NCBI RefSeq assembly: GCF_049723235.1
Contig: NZ_JBNARB010000007.1
Location: 1-64,000 of the forward strand
DNA length: 64,000 bases
Reading direction: 5' to 3'
Origin: Thermovenabulum sp049723235
GTDB taxonomy: Bacteria; Bacillota; Thermosediminibacteria; Thermosediminibacterales; Thermosediminibacteraceae
Shown here: positions 50,885 through 59,178 of the stretch, piece after piece
Position numbering within the stretch: position 1 is the stretch's first letter
How the letters are laid out: each line of letters opens with the position of its first letter
Made by a program: the position numbers and the translations under genes
The notes under the pieces: generated by a model
Databases searched by the model: none
Seen by the model: the letters and a program-made list of their open reading frames with translations, nothing else
Told to the model about the DNA's origin: nothing

Positions 50885-52223
50885 TTTTTACCTCCTCGCT
50901 GTAATCCGGATTAAATATTGTCAGGGGAAGTTTTATGCCGTATGCCTCGAACCTATCCATGAATCTGGGGAGTACTCCGCTGGATTTAAAATATCCCTGC
51001 ACCTTGCCATTTTGGTCAACCCCGGTTTGCACAAAAGTAAAGATATCCTGAAGCACAATTACATCGCCTTCCAGCCCCTGAACCTCGGTAATGCTTACTA
51101 TCTTTCTCGTGCCATCCTTTAACCTGCTCTGGTGAATTATAAGGTCAACAGCCGAAGCAATCTGCTCTCTTATTGCCCTTACAGGAAGGTCAACGCCGGC
51201 CATTAAAACCATTGTTTCCAATCGGGAAAGCATATCTCTTGGAGAATTCGCGTGACCAGTGGTTAAAGATCCGTCGTGCCCGGTATTCATTGCCTGTAAC
51301 ATATCCAGGGCTTCTCCACCCCTTACCTCTCCTACCACAATTCTGTCCGGCCTCATCCTGAGAGCGTTTCTTACAAGGTCCCTGATGGTGATGGCGCCCT
51401 TTCCTTCGATGTTGGGCGGACGGCTCTCCAGTGTGATCACATGGGGCTGCTGCAGTTGCAGTTCAGCAGCGTCTTCTATTGTGATAATCCTTTCATTTTC
51501 CGGAATAAAAGAAGAAAGGACGTTTAAGGTGGTAGTTTTACCGCTTCCCGTTCCGCCGCTTACCAGGATATTCAGCCTCGCTTTTACGCAGGCTTCTAAA
51601 AATACCGCCATATTTTGTGTCAAAGTCCCGAATTTAATCAAATCCTGAATGGTGTAGGGTTTTTGAGAAAATTTTCTTATCGTAATTACAGGCCCTATTA
51701 GCGAAAGGGGAGGTATGATGGCATTCACGCGGGAACCGTCGGGTAATCTCGCATCCACCATGGGCATGCTTTCATCAATTCGCCTGCCGATGGGCGCTAC
51801 TATTCTCTCTATTATGTTCATAACGTGTTCTTCGTCGCGGAAAGCTACATCCGTTAATTCGATTTTCCCCTTTCTTTCCACATATACCTTTTTTGGCCCG
51901 TTCACCATAATTTCGCTAACTTCCGGATCTTCTATAAGTGGGGTTATGGGTCCAAACCCTATTATCTCATTGATCATTTCCTGGGCAATTTTTTGTCTCT
52001 CACCTTTTGTTACATATTCCCCTTCTTTTGCTAAAAAGTCTTCGGTATATTCTTCAATTTTCGCTTTTAGCAATTCCTTGCCTTCGTCCCCCACGTTAAG
52101 GTTTTTTAATTCCTCTACCAGTTTTCTGTGGAGCCTTGATTTAAGCTCATTCAACCTTTTTATGTCTTCTTCCTTTATATTCTTTTGTATCTTAGCACCT
52201 TCAAGTTTTTCTAACAGGGACAT
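50817..52223 (-). CDS. tadA: Tad pilus ATPase CpaF/TadA
   Basis: This type II/IV secretion ATPase powers Flp pilus assembly. The N-terminal domain is about 1-130. The core has Walker A GGTGSGKTTT, the Asp box RIITIEDAAELQL, Walker B RIVVGEVRGGEAL, and the His box TGHDGSLTTGHANS. The length of 468 residues is typical. It is preceded by the REC-CpaE gene by six bases. Confidence 0.95.
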   Translation of the reverse strand: MSLLEKLEGAKIQKNIKEEDIKRLNELKSRLHRKLVEELKNLNVGDEGKELLKAKIEEYTEDFLAKEGEYVTKGERQKIAQEMINEIIGFGPITPLIEDPEVSEIMVNGPKKVYVERKGKIELTDVAFRDEEHVMNIIERIVAPIGRRIDESMPMVDARLPDGSRVNAIIPPLSLIGPVITIRKFSQKPYTIQDLIKFGTLTQNMAVFLEACVKARLNILVSGGTGSGKTTTLNVLSSFIPENERIITIEDAAELQLQQPHVITLESRPPNIEGKGAITIRDLVRNALRMRPDRIVVGEVRGGEALDMLQAMNTGHDGSLTTGHANSPRDMLSRLETMVLMAGVDLPVRAIREQIASAVDLIIHQSRLKDGTRKIVSITEVQGLEGDVIVLQDIFTFVQTGVDQNGKVQGYFKSSGVLPRFMDRFEAYGIKLPLTIFNPDYSEEVKNDTSNPSTAKLSRRFFDGVLRL

Positions 52224-52229
52224 TTTTTA

Positions 52230-53384
52230 TCACCCCAGGTTTAGCTTTTGACAAAGTTCTGCAACAGACAAAGATATTTTGGCCTTTGGTAATCCCACCA
52301 CAAAAGGGGTACCCTTATTAATCGAACTTATCACCGTTTTTTCATCACCAGCTATGGAAGCAAAAATTTTTATTCCCAGGGCTTTTTCTATATCTGCGGG
52401 TGTAAAGCCGACATTGTCCTTTTTGTTGAGGATAATTTTCACCTTTTGATCTAAATTCAACTTTTTTAGAATTTCCATGTCGATTTTCGCCCTTTTTAAA
52501 GAGGAAATATCCTGATTTAAAAGCAATAATATATGCTCCGAAGCCTCCAGTGCGCTAATACCTGCATCGCTGTAATAACTGGGCACATCCACTATAACAT
52601 AATCAAAATTTTCCTTTAATATTTTGATTATCTCTTCTACTAAATTTGAAGTCAGGTATTCGGAAAACTCCGGGTTTTCAGGAGCAGCCAGTATTTTTAA
52701 CCCGGAGACATGAGGAAGTAAAAATACCTGGAGAAACTCGTAGTTTATCTCTTCCTGTTCCTTTATCAAATCTATGATGCTGGTGGTAGGCGCCACATTG
52801 AGCAACAGGGCCACATCTCCAGCGCTGATGTCCAGATCCACAAGTACTACCTTCTTATTTGCGTCTTTTATCAGCTCTGAAGCTAAATTCACCGCAATGA
52901 CGGTTTTCCCTACCCCGCCTTTTGTAGAAAATACGGAAATCACCTTGCCTTTTTTTTGCAAGCTCCCTTCCTTTTTTTCCGCTCTTTGTACCCCGAGAGC
53001 CGAGTTTCTTTTTTGCTGGTTTTCGTAAACCCTTCTTATAGTATCCGAAAGTTCCTTGGAGGAAAAGGGTTTTATAAGGTATTCCCTGGCTCCTGCGGCC
53101 ATTGCTTTTTTAAGGTATTCATTCTCTCCCTGGATGGAAATAATAACGATCGCCGTATGAGGATTCAAAGTGGTAATTCTTTCCGTAGCCTCAATTCCAT
53201 CCATTTTGGGCATATTAATATCCATCAGTATAACATCCGGATTTAACTCTTGTGCCAAACTTACTGCTTCATATCCGTCCGAAGCTTCTCCGATCACTTC
53301 AATATCCTTTTCAAAATAAAGCAATCTTTTTATGTCATCCCTGGTAGTCGGTATATCATCGGCAATAACTACCGTAATGGCCAT
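52230..53384 (-). CDS. cpaE: CpaE/TadZ-like protein: receiver domain fused to a ParA/MinD ATPase
   Basis: Residues 1-120 form a receiver domain and 147-384 a ParA/MinD-type ATPase that positions Tad assembly. The receiver looks fully functional: Asp9-Asp10, phospho-acceptor Asp55 (LMDINMP), Ser83 and Lys105 (LIKPF). Many CpaE proteins have degenerate receivers. The deviant Walker A is FSTKGGVGKTV with Lys155 and Lys160. ATG at 53384 (GGAGGTG upstream) is chosen over 53402. Phosphorylation could come from the DegS-like kinase in the same run; this is a hypothesis. Confidence 0.9.
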   Translation of the reverse strand: MAITVVIADDIPTTRDDIKRLLYFEKDIEVIGEASDGYEAVSLAQELNPDVILMDINMPKMDGIEATERITTLNPHTAIVIISIQGENEYLKKAMAAGAREYLIKPFSSKELSDTIRRVYENQQKRNSALGVQRAEKKEGSLQKKGKVISVFSTKGGVGKTVIAVNLASELIKDANKKVVLVDLDISAGDVALLLNVAPTTSIIDLIKEQEEINYEFLQVFLLPHVSGLKILAAPENPEFSEYLTSNLVEEIIKILKENFDYVIVDVPSYYSDAGISALEASEHILLLLNQDISSLKRAKIDMEILKKLNLDQKVKIILNKKDNVGFTPADIEKALGIKIFASIAGDEKTVISSINKGTPFVVGLPKAKISLSVAELCQKLNLG

Positions 53385-53398
53385 GTTAACACCTCCGC

Positions 53399-54097
53399 TC
53401 ATCTGAAAAGATTTTCAGCTTTTGTAGAATTTAACTGCGTTTTCCCCGAATCCTGAGGCGACCTCAAGGACAAATGAATGCTTCCATGCTGGACGGCAAA
53501 GGCTATTTGCTGGGCTTCCTCGGGGGTCACCATTAATGTAACCGTTTTGGGTTCAACCTTTGTCTGTCCCTGAGGGCTTAAATTGTAATCAACAGCGAGC
53601 ACCGGCACATTTTGTATTATCGTTGAAGTTACCGCGTACTTTTTATCCGGGGGGGCATCAAAGGTTACCAGTACATCTACCCTGTCTCCGCTGGATAAAA
53701 GTCCGTTCAGAGCCGTTACATTATTCACTGGAATGGAAATTGCCCTTTTCCCGGGTTCAATTCTCAACGACAATCCGGCAGATGGGTCATTTTTATCAAA
53801 TAACATTTCCTTTTGTATCATTTGCCCGGGCAGTATCTCGTATTTTGAAATTTTTCCTACCACATCCTGTTTTTTTAAAACATTATAAGGTGCGTATTTT
53901 AAGGGTATCTCTTTTTTTACTAACATGTTTTCCTCAATCACAGTTTTAGGCGGAATTTTTTTTGCCGCCTCCGCCACTTCTATAAACTCTCCGGCAATCT
54001 TATACTTTTGCTCTAAATCGCCGAGGTATTTGTAAGTCCCAAAGGCTGCCAGCAATCCGAGAATAAGCGCAAGAAATAATATTATTTTGCTCCTCAC
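53399..54097 (-). CDS. cpaB: Flp pilus assembly protein CpaB/RcpC
   Basis: One N-terminal span (about residues 5-22) anchors an extracytoplasmic SAF domain (EAAKKIPPKTVIEENMLVKKEIP) followed by an RcpC-like beta domain with AISIPVNNVTALNGLLSSGDRVDVLVTF. In Gram-negatives it works with the outer membrane secretin; in this Gram-positive it presumably acts in the cell wall. The stop overlaps the upstream in-frame region of cpaE. Confidence 0.9.
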   Translation of the reverse strand: MRSKIILFLALILGLLAAFGTYKYLGDLEQKYKIAGEFIEVAEAAKKIPPKTVIEENMLVKKEIPLKYAPYNVLKKQDVVGKISKYEILPGQMIQKEMLFDKNDPSAGLSLRIEPGKRAISIPVNNVTALNGLLSSGDRVDVLVTFDAPPDKKYAVTSTIIQNVPVLAVDYNLSPQGQTKVEPKTVTLMVTPEEAQQIAFAVQHGSIHLSLRSPQDSGKTQLNSTKAENLFR

Positions 54098-54114
54098 ATC
54101 TATTCCCCCATTTC

Positions 54115-55068
54115 CTATTCCACCAATTTAGCTGCATGAAGACCATAGTTTTGCTGGGAACCGCTTATCGTAAAATCAGATCCATCCGGAGGTATCATTT
54201 TTAAGAAATACCCGGTAACCTCGTTTTCGTTGCCGCTTCCGGAAATACCTTTTATTAGAAAGGCCGCGAATCCTACAATCTTTACCTTATCCCTTCCCTG
54301 TAAAAGTGAGGAGGGGTCAAAAACAGGCACTATCATTATTCTGGGACAACCCGGATGATAATTTTCTATACTGCACTGGGGGCTATGGGGACACGCATTG
54401 AGCCGGTAGTTCACACCTCTTTCGGTGGGACCGGACATATTGCCGGGCTCGGTTTCCACCCAGTCTCCTACCCTTAAAAAACCGCTGTAACCGTATTTTA
54501 AATTGTTTTCATAATTGGCGGACCCCCTAAAGCCTAAGGCCAACGCTCCGTAATTTCCGGGCCCATATTCATCCTTTGGAGCTGCTTTTAATGTATAGAG
54601 TCTACCGTATTCGAGATTTTGGTCGGGAATCCCGAAAGGCACCACTCCCGTTATCCCGTTTACCGCACCGTAAACCGAAGAAGCCTTTGCCTTTATTTCC
54701 ACATTATTAAAACCCATTACCCTCATAAAGGTAAGGTTTACGTTTTTTTTGCCTTCGACGGTTATTTTGTTTTGCTCGGGTACTATAAAAACCGTCAGGT
54801 TTTCAGCGGAGTAACCGTTCATCTGAAAATATTCCGCTGCCCTTTCCCGGGCACTTTCCTCATCGGGAAGTTCATAGGCACCCGCAATAGCCGCAGCATC
54901 GCACGCCTTTTGAAGCCTTTCCCTTTCCAGCACCATTAGCCCTGTATCCATAAAAAGTCCCGTCATTCCCAGAATTACCGGCAGGGATAGGGCAAAAAGC
55001 ACCATCGCCTGGCCGCACTGCCCCTTGATAAATCCTACAATTTTTTCTTTAATTACCTTTATAATCAT
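54115..55068 (-). CDS. TadG-like pilus assembly / minor pilin protein
   Basis: An N-terminal prepilin-like region, GQCGQAMVLFALSLPVILG, is followed by DTGLMVLERERLQKACDAAAIAGA, the TadG/Tad-domain signature. The remaining 220 residues are a large extracellular beta-rich domain with Cys pairs (CPHSPQC, HPGCP). ATG at 55068 with GAGGTG is preferred over GTG 55077. It may be a tip or adhesive component. The C-terminal domain is not a recognised fold. Confidence 0.82.
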   Translation of the reverse strand: MIIKVIKEKIVGFIKGQCGQAMVLFALSLPVILGMTGLFMDTGLMVLERERLQKACDAAAIAGAYELPDEESARERAAEYFQMNGYSAENLTVFIVPEQNKITVEGKKNVNLTFMRVMGFNNVEIKAKASSVYGAVNGITGVVPFGIPDQNLEYGRLYTLKAAPKDEYGPGNYGALALGFRGSANYENNLKYGYSGFLRVGDWVETEPGNMSGPTERGVNYRLNACPHSPQCSIENYHPGCPRIMIVPVFDPSSLLQGRDKVKIVGFAAFLIKGISGSGNENEVTGYFLKMIPPDGSDFTISGSQQNYGLHAAKLVE

Positions 55069-55085
55069 TTCATGCACCTCGCCAT

Positions 55086-55493
55086 TTATTCCATCCTCAT
55101 CGTTGCCTGGGCTTTCAGGGTCAAAAGGTTACCCGGAGAACTGAAAAAAAAGGGTGTAATCAAGGGCAGTTTATAAGAAATTTTCACCGTAACGGCATCT
55201 CCGGTTTTCCTCTCCCCTTCCGGAGGTAAAATCTCTTCCACTCTCAAATTTTCCATCGTATCGGGAAGAGGAGTGATTTCAAATATCTTCTCGATTACCT
55301 CCTGATCGGATTTTCCCAGCGCGCACATCCTGACCGCCTCCCGGGCAGTCCTTACGAGGACTATCTGAGAATAATAAATCCTGCCAAATTCCAATATTCC
55401 AAAAAGCAAAAGGATGATCATCGGCAGGATCAGGGCAAATTCTACCATAGATTGTGCTTTTTCATTTTTTATTAAGCCCTTTATCCAAAGCAT
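55086..55493 (-). CDS. tadE: TadE-like pseudopilin
   Basis: This 135-residue protein has the class IV-b-type N-terminus KNEKAQSMVEFALILPMI and continues into ILEFGRIYYSQIVLVRTAREAVR, the TadE signature. Processing by the adjacent CpaA-type peptidase is expected. It lies between the peptidase gene and the TadG-like gene. Confidence 0.9.
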   Translation of the reverse strand: MLWIKGLIKNEKAQSMVEFALILPMIILLLFGILEFGRIYYSQIVLVRTAREAVRMCALGKSDQEVIEKIFEITPLPDTMENLRVEEILPPEGERKTGDAVTVKISYKLPLITPFFFSSPGNLLTLKAQATMRME

Positions 55494-55507
55494 ATTTATG
55501 CACCCTC

Positions 55508-56032
55508 TTATAGCGGAAATAGGAAGGCCAAAAGGGTACCGAAGGTTATCGCCACTCCGTAGGGAAACCGCCCCTTTTTCACTGGAGAATCAAGGTTTTC
55601 CAGAAGGTTTAACCCCTTTGGTATTAAGCCGAGCATGGATAAAAAGGTAAGAAAAACAGCTTTCAGCTTATAACGCAAATTTTTATCGGAAAGCATTATG
55701 GCAAGGGAAATTATCCCCCCGGCTATGGCCGAAAAAAGGAAGGCGTTTAACGTAAAACCCGGCCCCATAATAGCCCCTATCGCTCCTAAAAACTTTACAT
55801 CCCCCGCTCCTATACCCCTTAATACATAGGGGATAATAAGAAACGCCATCCCAAGGAGCATACCCTCTACGCTTTGAATAATTCCCGAAAACCCATCAAA
55901 AAAGCCGTTTATCGAAATCCCCAGAACCATAGCCGGAAAAACCACAAAATTGTATATTTTGTTCTTGGTAATGTCAGTCAAAAAGCATAGGAATAAAAGG
56001 GTTATTAGAATGACCCCCCTTAATATTTCCAA
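55508..56032 (-). CDS. tadV: Prepilin peptidase, A24 family (CpaA/TadV)
   Basis: This is a six-span aspartic prepilin peptidase. The first catalytic Asp is in LCFLTDITKNKIYN and the second in the GAGDVKFLGA motif. It lacks the N-methylase domain, like other CpaA/TadV proteins. It matures the Flp pilin and TadE. Several starts are possible (56056 TTG, 56050 ATG, 56041 GTG). TTG at 56032, eight bases after CGGGAG, fits best. Confidence 0.9.
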   Translation of the reverse strand: MEILRGVILITLLFLCFLTDITKNKIYNFVVFPAMVLGISINGFFDGFSGIIQSVEGMLLGMAFLIIPYVLRGIGAGDVKFLGAIGAIMGPGFTLNAFLFSAIAGGIISLAIMLSDKNLRYKLKAVFLTFLSMLGLIPKGLNLLENLDSPVKKGRFPYGVAITFGTLLAFLFPL

Positions 56033-56058
56033 TTTCACCACTCCCGGCATTTGCAAAT

Positions 56059-56085
56059 TTGGCCCTACCTTTTGAGTAGGGCCAA
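56059..56085 (-). repeat. 10-bp inverted repeat upstream of the prepilin peptidase gene
   Basis: TTGGCCCTAC (56059-56068) and GTAGGGCCAA (56076-56085) flank a seven-base loop. On the minus strand it lies between flp and tadV, and AATTTG follows, a poor T tract. It probably acts as an attenuator or RNA-end stabiliser that keeps pilin mRNA in excess over the assembly genes. Confidence 0.65.
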
Positions 56086-56271
56086 TTGATTTTATTTTTG
56101 AATTTGCTCATGATAAGATGCTATTACGATTCAATTTTTTCTTTGGGTGTTAAGTTTATTAAAGCCTCCTTTGTTCGATTCTTATTTCATTTTTAATAAT
56201 GATTATTAATTATTAATGATATTATCGATATTATATATGATTTAATTTTATATTCGAACCAATGTTTTTAA

Positions 56272-56463
56272 TTATTGTTGGGGGGCATTTTGTAATCCGT
56301 CTTTTACCTGAGTGAATTTATCCCTGATCGCTCCTCCAAGTAAGCCCAATGCCGCGATAACCGCAATAGCCACCAATGCCAATATGAGCCCGTATTCCGC
56401 CATTCCCTGTCCTTCTTCTTCCGCCCAGAGCTTTTTTACGCCATCCATCATCCTTTTTAACAT
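56272..56463 (-). CDS. flp: Flp-type major pilin
   Basis: The 63-residue preprotein has a positively charged leader ending EEEG, expected cleavage after Gly18, then QGMAEYGLILALVAIAVIAAL. The Glu-Tyr pair at mature positions 5-6 is the Flp hallmark. GGAGGAGG lies before the ATG. It is the first gene of the Tad locus and is followed by a 240-base gap with a hairpin, so its transcript is likely more abundant than the rest. Confidence 0.93.
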   Translation of the reverse strand: MLKRMMDGVKKLWAEEEGQGMAEYGLILALVAIAVIAALGLLGGAIRDKFTQVKDGLQNAPQQ

Positions 56464-56540
56464 ATCCCCGTCCTCCTCCTTTAGTTTTTCTTAAGTATAT
56501 AATAAATCCGAAAATGCCTTCAAACATGATTCAAAAGGCT

Positions 56541-56576
56541 CAAAATAAAGGCTCCAGGTCCTATGACCTGAAGCCT
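56541..56576 (-). terminator. Intrinsic terminator of dinB
   Basis: AGGCTCCAGGTC (56549-56560) pairs with GACCTGAAGCCT (56565-56576) with one mismatch. On the minus strand it is followed by TTATTTTG. The dinB stop codon lies in the loop region. Confidence 0.8.
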
Positions 56577-57748
56577 ATTTTAATCCCAACCACCTCGGCT
56601 TTCTGCCCGGCCCTGCAGATGGCCCCCTCCCCGTATTTATCCTTTATCTCATCCACAATCTTGTTAAGCCTTTTTATTTTTTCCTCCCGGGGAAAAATGG
56701 AGATCTGCTCGAAATCCCGGGTAAGCCCCGAGAGGCTGACGCCCAGAAGTCTTAAAGGTGTTTTTCCATCCCAGTTGTTTTCCAAAAGCTTTTTTGCGGT
56801 CCTGTAAATATCCTCGGTGGTGTTTGTATAGGGAATGGTGGCGGACCTGGTCCGGGTAAGAAAGGAATCATCCCTGAGGGTAAGGGTAACCACCCTCCCT
56901 ACAAATTTTTTTCTCCTCACCCTTCTCCCCACCTGCTCGGAAAGGGAAAGCAATACCGCCTTTGCTTCCTCAAAAGTGGTGATATCCTTTGGAAGGGTTA
57001 AAGAGTGGCCTATGGACTTTTCCCCCTTTGAAAATTCGGGATTAACCGGGCTATCATCTATACCGTTAGCCCAGAGGTGAAGCTGCCTTCCTATTACTCC
57101 GAAAGAAGATTCCAGAAATTCCACCGGAATACCGGCTAAGTCTCCTATGGTCTTTATACCCATAGAATAAAGTTTTTGAGCCATTTTCTTTCCCACACCG
57201 TAAAGCTCTTCCACGGGCAGGGGCCATATAACCCCGGGCACCTCTTCGGGATGAAGCACCGTTATGCCCGCAGGCTTTTTTAAGTCCGATGCCATCTTTG
57301 CGAGGATTTTGTTGCAGGATATCCCTATGGAACAGGGAAGATCCAGTTCCTCCTTTATTGTCCTTTGAATCTTCCCGGCTATCTCCACCGAATCTCCAAA
57401 AAGCCTCTCGCAGCCCGAAACATCCAGCCAGGCTTCATCCACGCTGAAAACCTCCACATCCGGAGTAAATCTCCTCAGTATATCCATTACCCTTTCGCTC
57501 ATCTCTACATAAAGGAAATAGTCGGGCTTTAAAAAAACGGCGTGAGGGCAAAGTTTTTTTGCCTGAAAATTCGGCATCGCCGTTTTTACACCGTATGCCC
57601 TCGCTTCGTACGAAGCCGTCAAAACTATCCCGTTCCTTTTTTTAGGGTCGCCGGCTACAATCACGGGTTTTCCTTTAAGCGAAGGATCCTTCGCCTGATG
57701 GCAGGAGGCGTAAAAGGCATTCATATCCACATGAAGAATATTCAGCAT
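56561..57748 (-). CDS. dinB: DNA polymerase IV (Y family)
   Basis: This is an error-prone translesion polymerase. The catalytic carboxylates are Asp8 (HVDMNAFYAS) and Asp104-Glu105 (FSVDEAWLD). Little-finger and helix-hairpin-helix regions follow, and a beta-clamp-binding motif QISIF lies near residue 355. The length is 395 residues. A LexA box at 57767-57780 immediately upstream places it in the SOS regulon. It is monocistronic with its own terminator. Confidence 0.95.
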   Translation of the reverse strand: MLNILHVDMNAFYASCHQAKDPSLKGKPVIVAGDPKKRNGIVLTASYEARAYGVKTAMPNFQAKKLCPHAVFLKPDYFLYVEMSERVMDILRRFTPDVEVFSVDEAWLDVSGCERLFGDSVEIAGKIQRTIKEELDLPCSIGISCNKILAKMASDLKKPAGITVLHPEEVPGVIWPLPVEELYGVGKKMAQKLYSMGIKTIGDLAGIPVEFLESSFGVIGRQLHLWANGIDDSPVNPEFSKGEKSIGHSLTLPKDITTFEEAKAVLLSLSEQVGRRVRRKKFVGRVVTLTLRDDSFLTRTRSATIPYTNTTEDIYRTAKKLLENNWDGKTPLRLLGVSLSGLTRDFEQISIFPREEKIKRLNKIVDEIKDKYGEGAICRAGQKAEVVGIKIGFRS

Positions 57749-57766
57749 CCCTTATTCCACCTTTTA

Positions 57767-57780
57767 CGAACATTTGTTCT
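57767..57780. promoter_or_regulatory. LexA/DinR SOS box of dinB
   Basis: CGAACATTTGTTCT matches the Gram-positive consensus CGAACRNRYGTTYG at 12 of 14 positions and lies 19 bases upstream of the dinB ATG. Confidence 0.85.
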
Positions 57781-57789
57781 ATTTATATT

Positions 57790-59055
57790 TTAACCCCCTG
57801 CCGGAAAAAAATCAAGCCCAGCCTGAATTTCTCCATCCAAATTAATCACAGCATTTATCAAAAGGTCTATACCCTTTTTCAGTTGATCAAAAGATGTGAA
57901 TTCTTCGGGACAATGGCTCCTGCCCCTGTGGCTTGGTACAAATATCATGCCGACCGGACAAATATTCGATAAAATCATGGCATCGTGTCCCGCGCCGCTC
58001 ACCATATCTTTAGTTGAAAGCTCGAGCTCTTTTGCTGTTTTATTTAATACCGACCTTATTTTCTCATCCATAAATACCGGTTTTACGTAAAGTAAATTTG
58101 TTAATTTAGTCTCAAAACCCTCCCCATTCATTTCCCTTAGATTATCCTCTATTTTCATGGCTATATCCTTCATACTGCTTTCATTTATGGACCTAATATC
58201 CACGCTGAATTCCACTTCCTTGGGCACAATATTTGAAGCACCGGGAAGGGCTTTTATTTTTCCGACGGTAGCAACAGTATAATCGTCCTTTTGCCTTGCC
58301 CATCGGTTAATATTTTGAATCACTTCAGAAGCCTTTAAAAGAGCATCGAGGCGCATGTTCATCGGGGTAGTCCCGGCATGATCGGCCCTTCCTCTTATCG
58401 TGACATTATACTGCGCTATCCCCACAATCGCCTCTACAATTCCCGCATCCTTGTTTTCCTTTTCAAGAACGGGCCCCTGCTCCACATGAAGTTCAATAAA
58501 GCATGCGATGGATCCCTTTGAAAGCCTTGCCTCTTCGTGCTTTTCCGGAGATAATCCAAAATATTTCATTGCATCAAAAAGTATTATGCCTTCCTCATCC
58601 CGGAGATTATACAATTCCTCCTCAAACAAACCTGCCAATGCCCTGCTTCCCATCAAGCCTCCCCCAAACCTTCCGCCCTCTTCTTCAATTAGAGCAACTA
58701 TTTCCAGGGGGGCGTCAAGCTTTAAATCCTTTTCCTTCAAAACCCTTGAAAGCTCCAATCCTGCTACAATACCCGCCTGTCCGTCAAAAGCCCCGCCGTT
58801 TTTAACCGTATCTATGTGCGAACCTACCATAATAGGCGGTAGATTCTTTTTACCTTCTCTTCTGCCGAAAATATTCCCGAAACTATCTACCCTTACCTTT
58901 AAACCCGCTTTTTTCATCTCCTCAACGATATAATCCATCGCCTTTTTGTGTTCCCCGGTATAGGTAAAACGGGTAACCCCCTGACCGGGTGTAGAGGTAA
59001 AGCGGGCTAAATTTTCAATATCCCTTTTTATTCTTTCTATATTTGAAGATAACAT
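57790..59055 (-). CDS. Zn-dependent carbamoylase / allantoate amidohydrolase family (M20)
   Basis: This M20-family hydrolase is of the AllC/AmaB (N-carbamoyl-L-amino acid hydrolase) type. The metal-site motifs are GSHIDTVKNGGAFDG, EEEGGRFGGGLMGSRA, and ELHVEQGPVLE. The lid and dimerisation domain has GRADHAGTTPM, and the C-terminal SHRGRSHCPEEFT supplies the last ligand. It releases ammonia and CO2 from N-carbamoyl amino acids or ureidoglycine-type substrates. No hydantoinase or allantoinase gene is adjacent. It has its own promoter, downstream of the AbgT terminator. Confidence 0.9.
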   Translation of the reverse strand: MLSSNIERIKRDIENLARFTSTPGQGVTRFTYTGEHKKAMDYIVEEMKKAGLKVRVDSFGNIFGRREGKKNLPPIMVGSHIDTVKNGGAFDGQAGIVAGLELSRVLKEKDLKLDAPLEIVALIEEEGGRFGGGLMGSRALAGLFEEELYNLRDEEGIILFDAMKYFGLSPEKHEEARLSKGSIACFIELHVEQGPVLEKENKDAGIVEAIVGIAQYNVTIRGRADHAGTTPMNMRLDALLKASEVIQNINRWARQKDDYTVATVGKIKALPGASNIVPKEVEFSVDIRSINESSMKDIAMKIEDNLREMNGEGFETKLTNLLYVKPVFMDEKIRSVLNKTAKELELSTKDMVSGAGHDAMILSNICPVGMIFVPSHRGRSHCPEEFTSFDQLKKGIDLLINAVINLDGEIQAGLDFFPAGG

Positions 59056-59083
59056 TTTACCCCTCCTATGCTCCTCTATCGCC

Positions 59084-59114
59084 TATTTATTCCTTTAAAT
59101 TAATTTTATGTCAA
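59084..59114 (-). promoter_or_regulatory. Candidate promoter of the carbamoylase gene
   Basis: On the minus strand TTGACA (59114-59109) is followed at 17-19 bases by AATAAA/TAAATA. It lies between the AbgT terminator and the carbamoylase start. Confidence 0.55.
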
Positions 59115-59119
59115 TTATT

Positions 59120-59159
59120 AAAAAATCTCCTACCGGCTATTGCCGGTAAGAGATTTTTT
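59120..59159 (-). terminator. Intrinsic terminator of the abgT operon
   Basis: An 18-bp stem with one mismatch (59120-59137 with 59142-59159) has a TACCGGC/GCCGGTA core, a TATT loop and a TTTTTT run on the minus strand. Confidence 0.9.
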
Positions 59160-59178
59160 AACCAAAAAGAAACTGCAA

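Noticed and set aside
56090..56271. c-di-GMP riboswitch between flp and tadV.
   Set aside because: No GEMM-type conserved segments; only one simple hairpin and AT-rich DNA.
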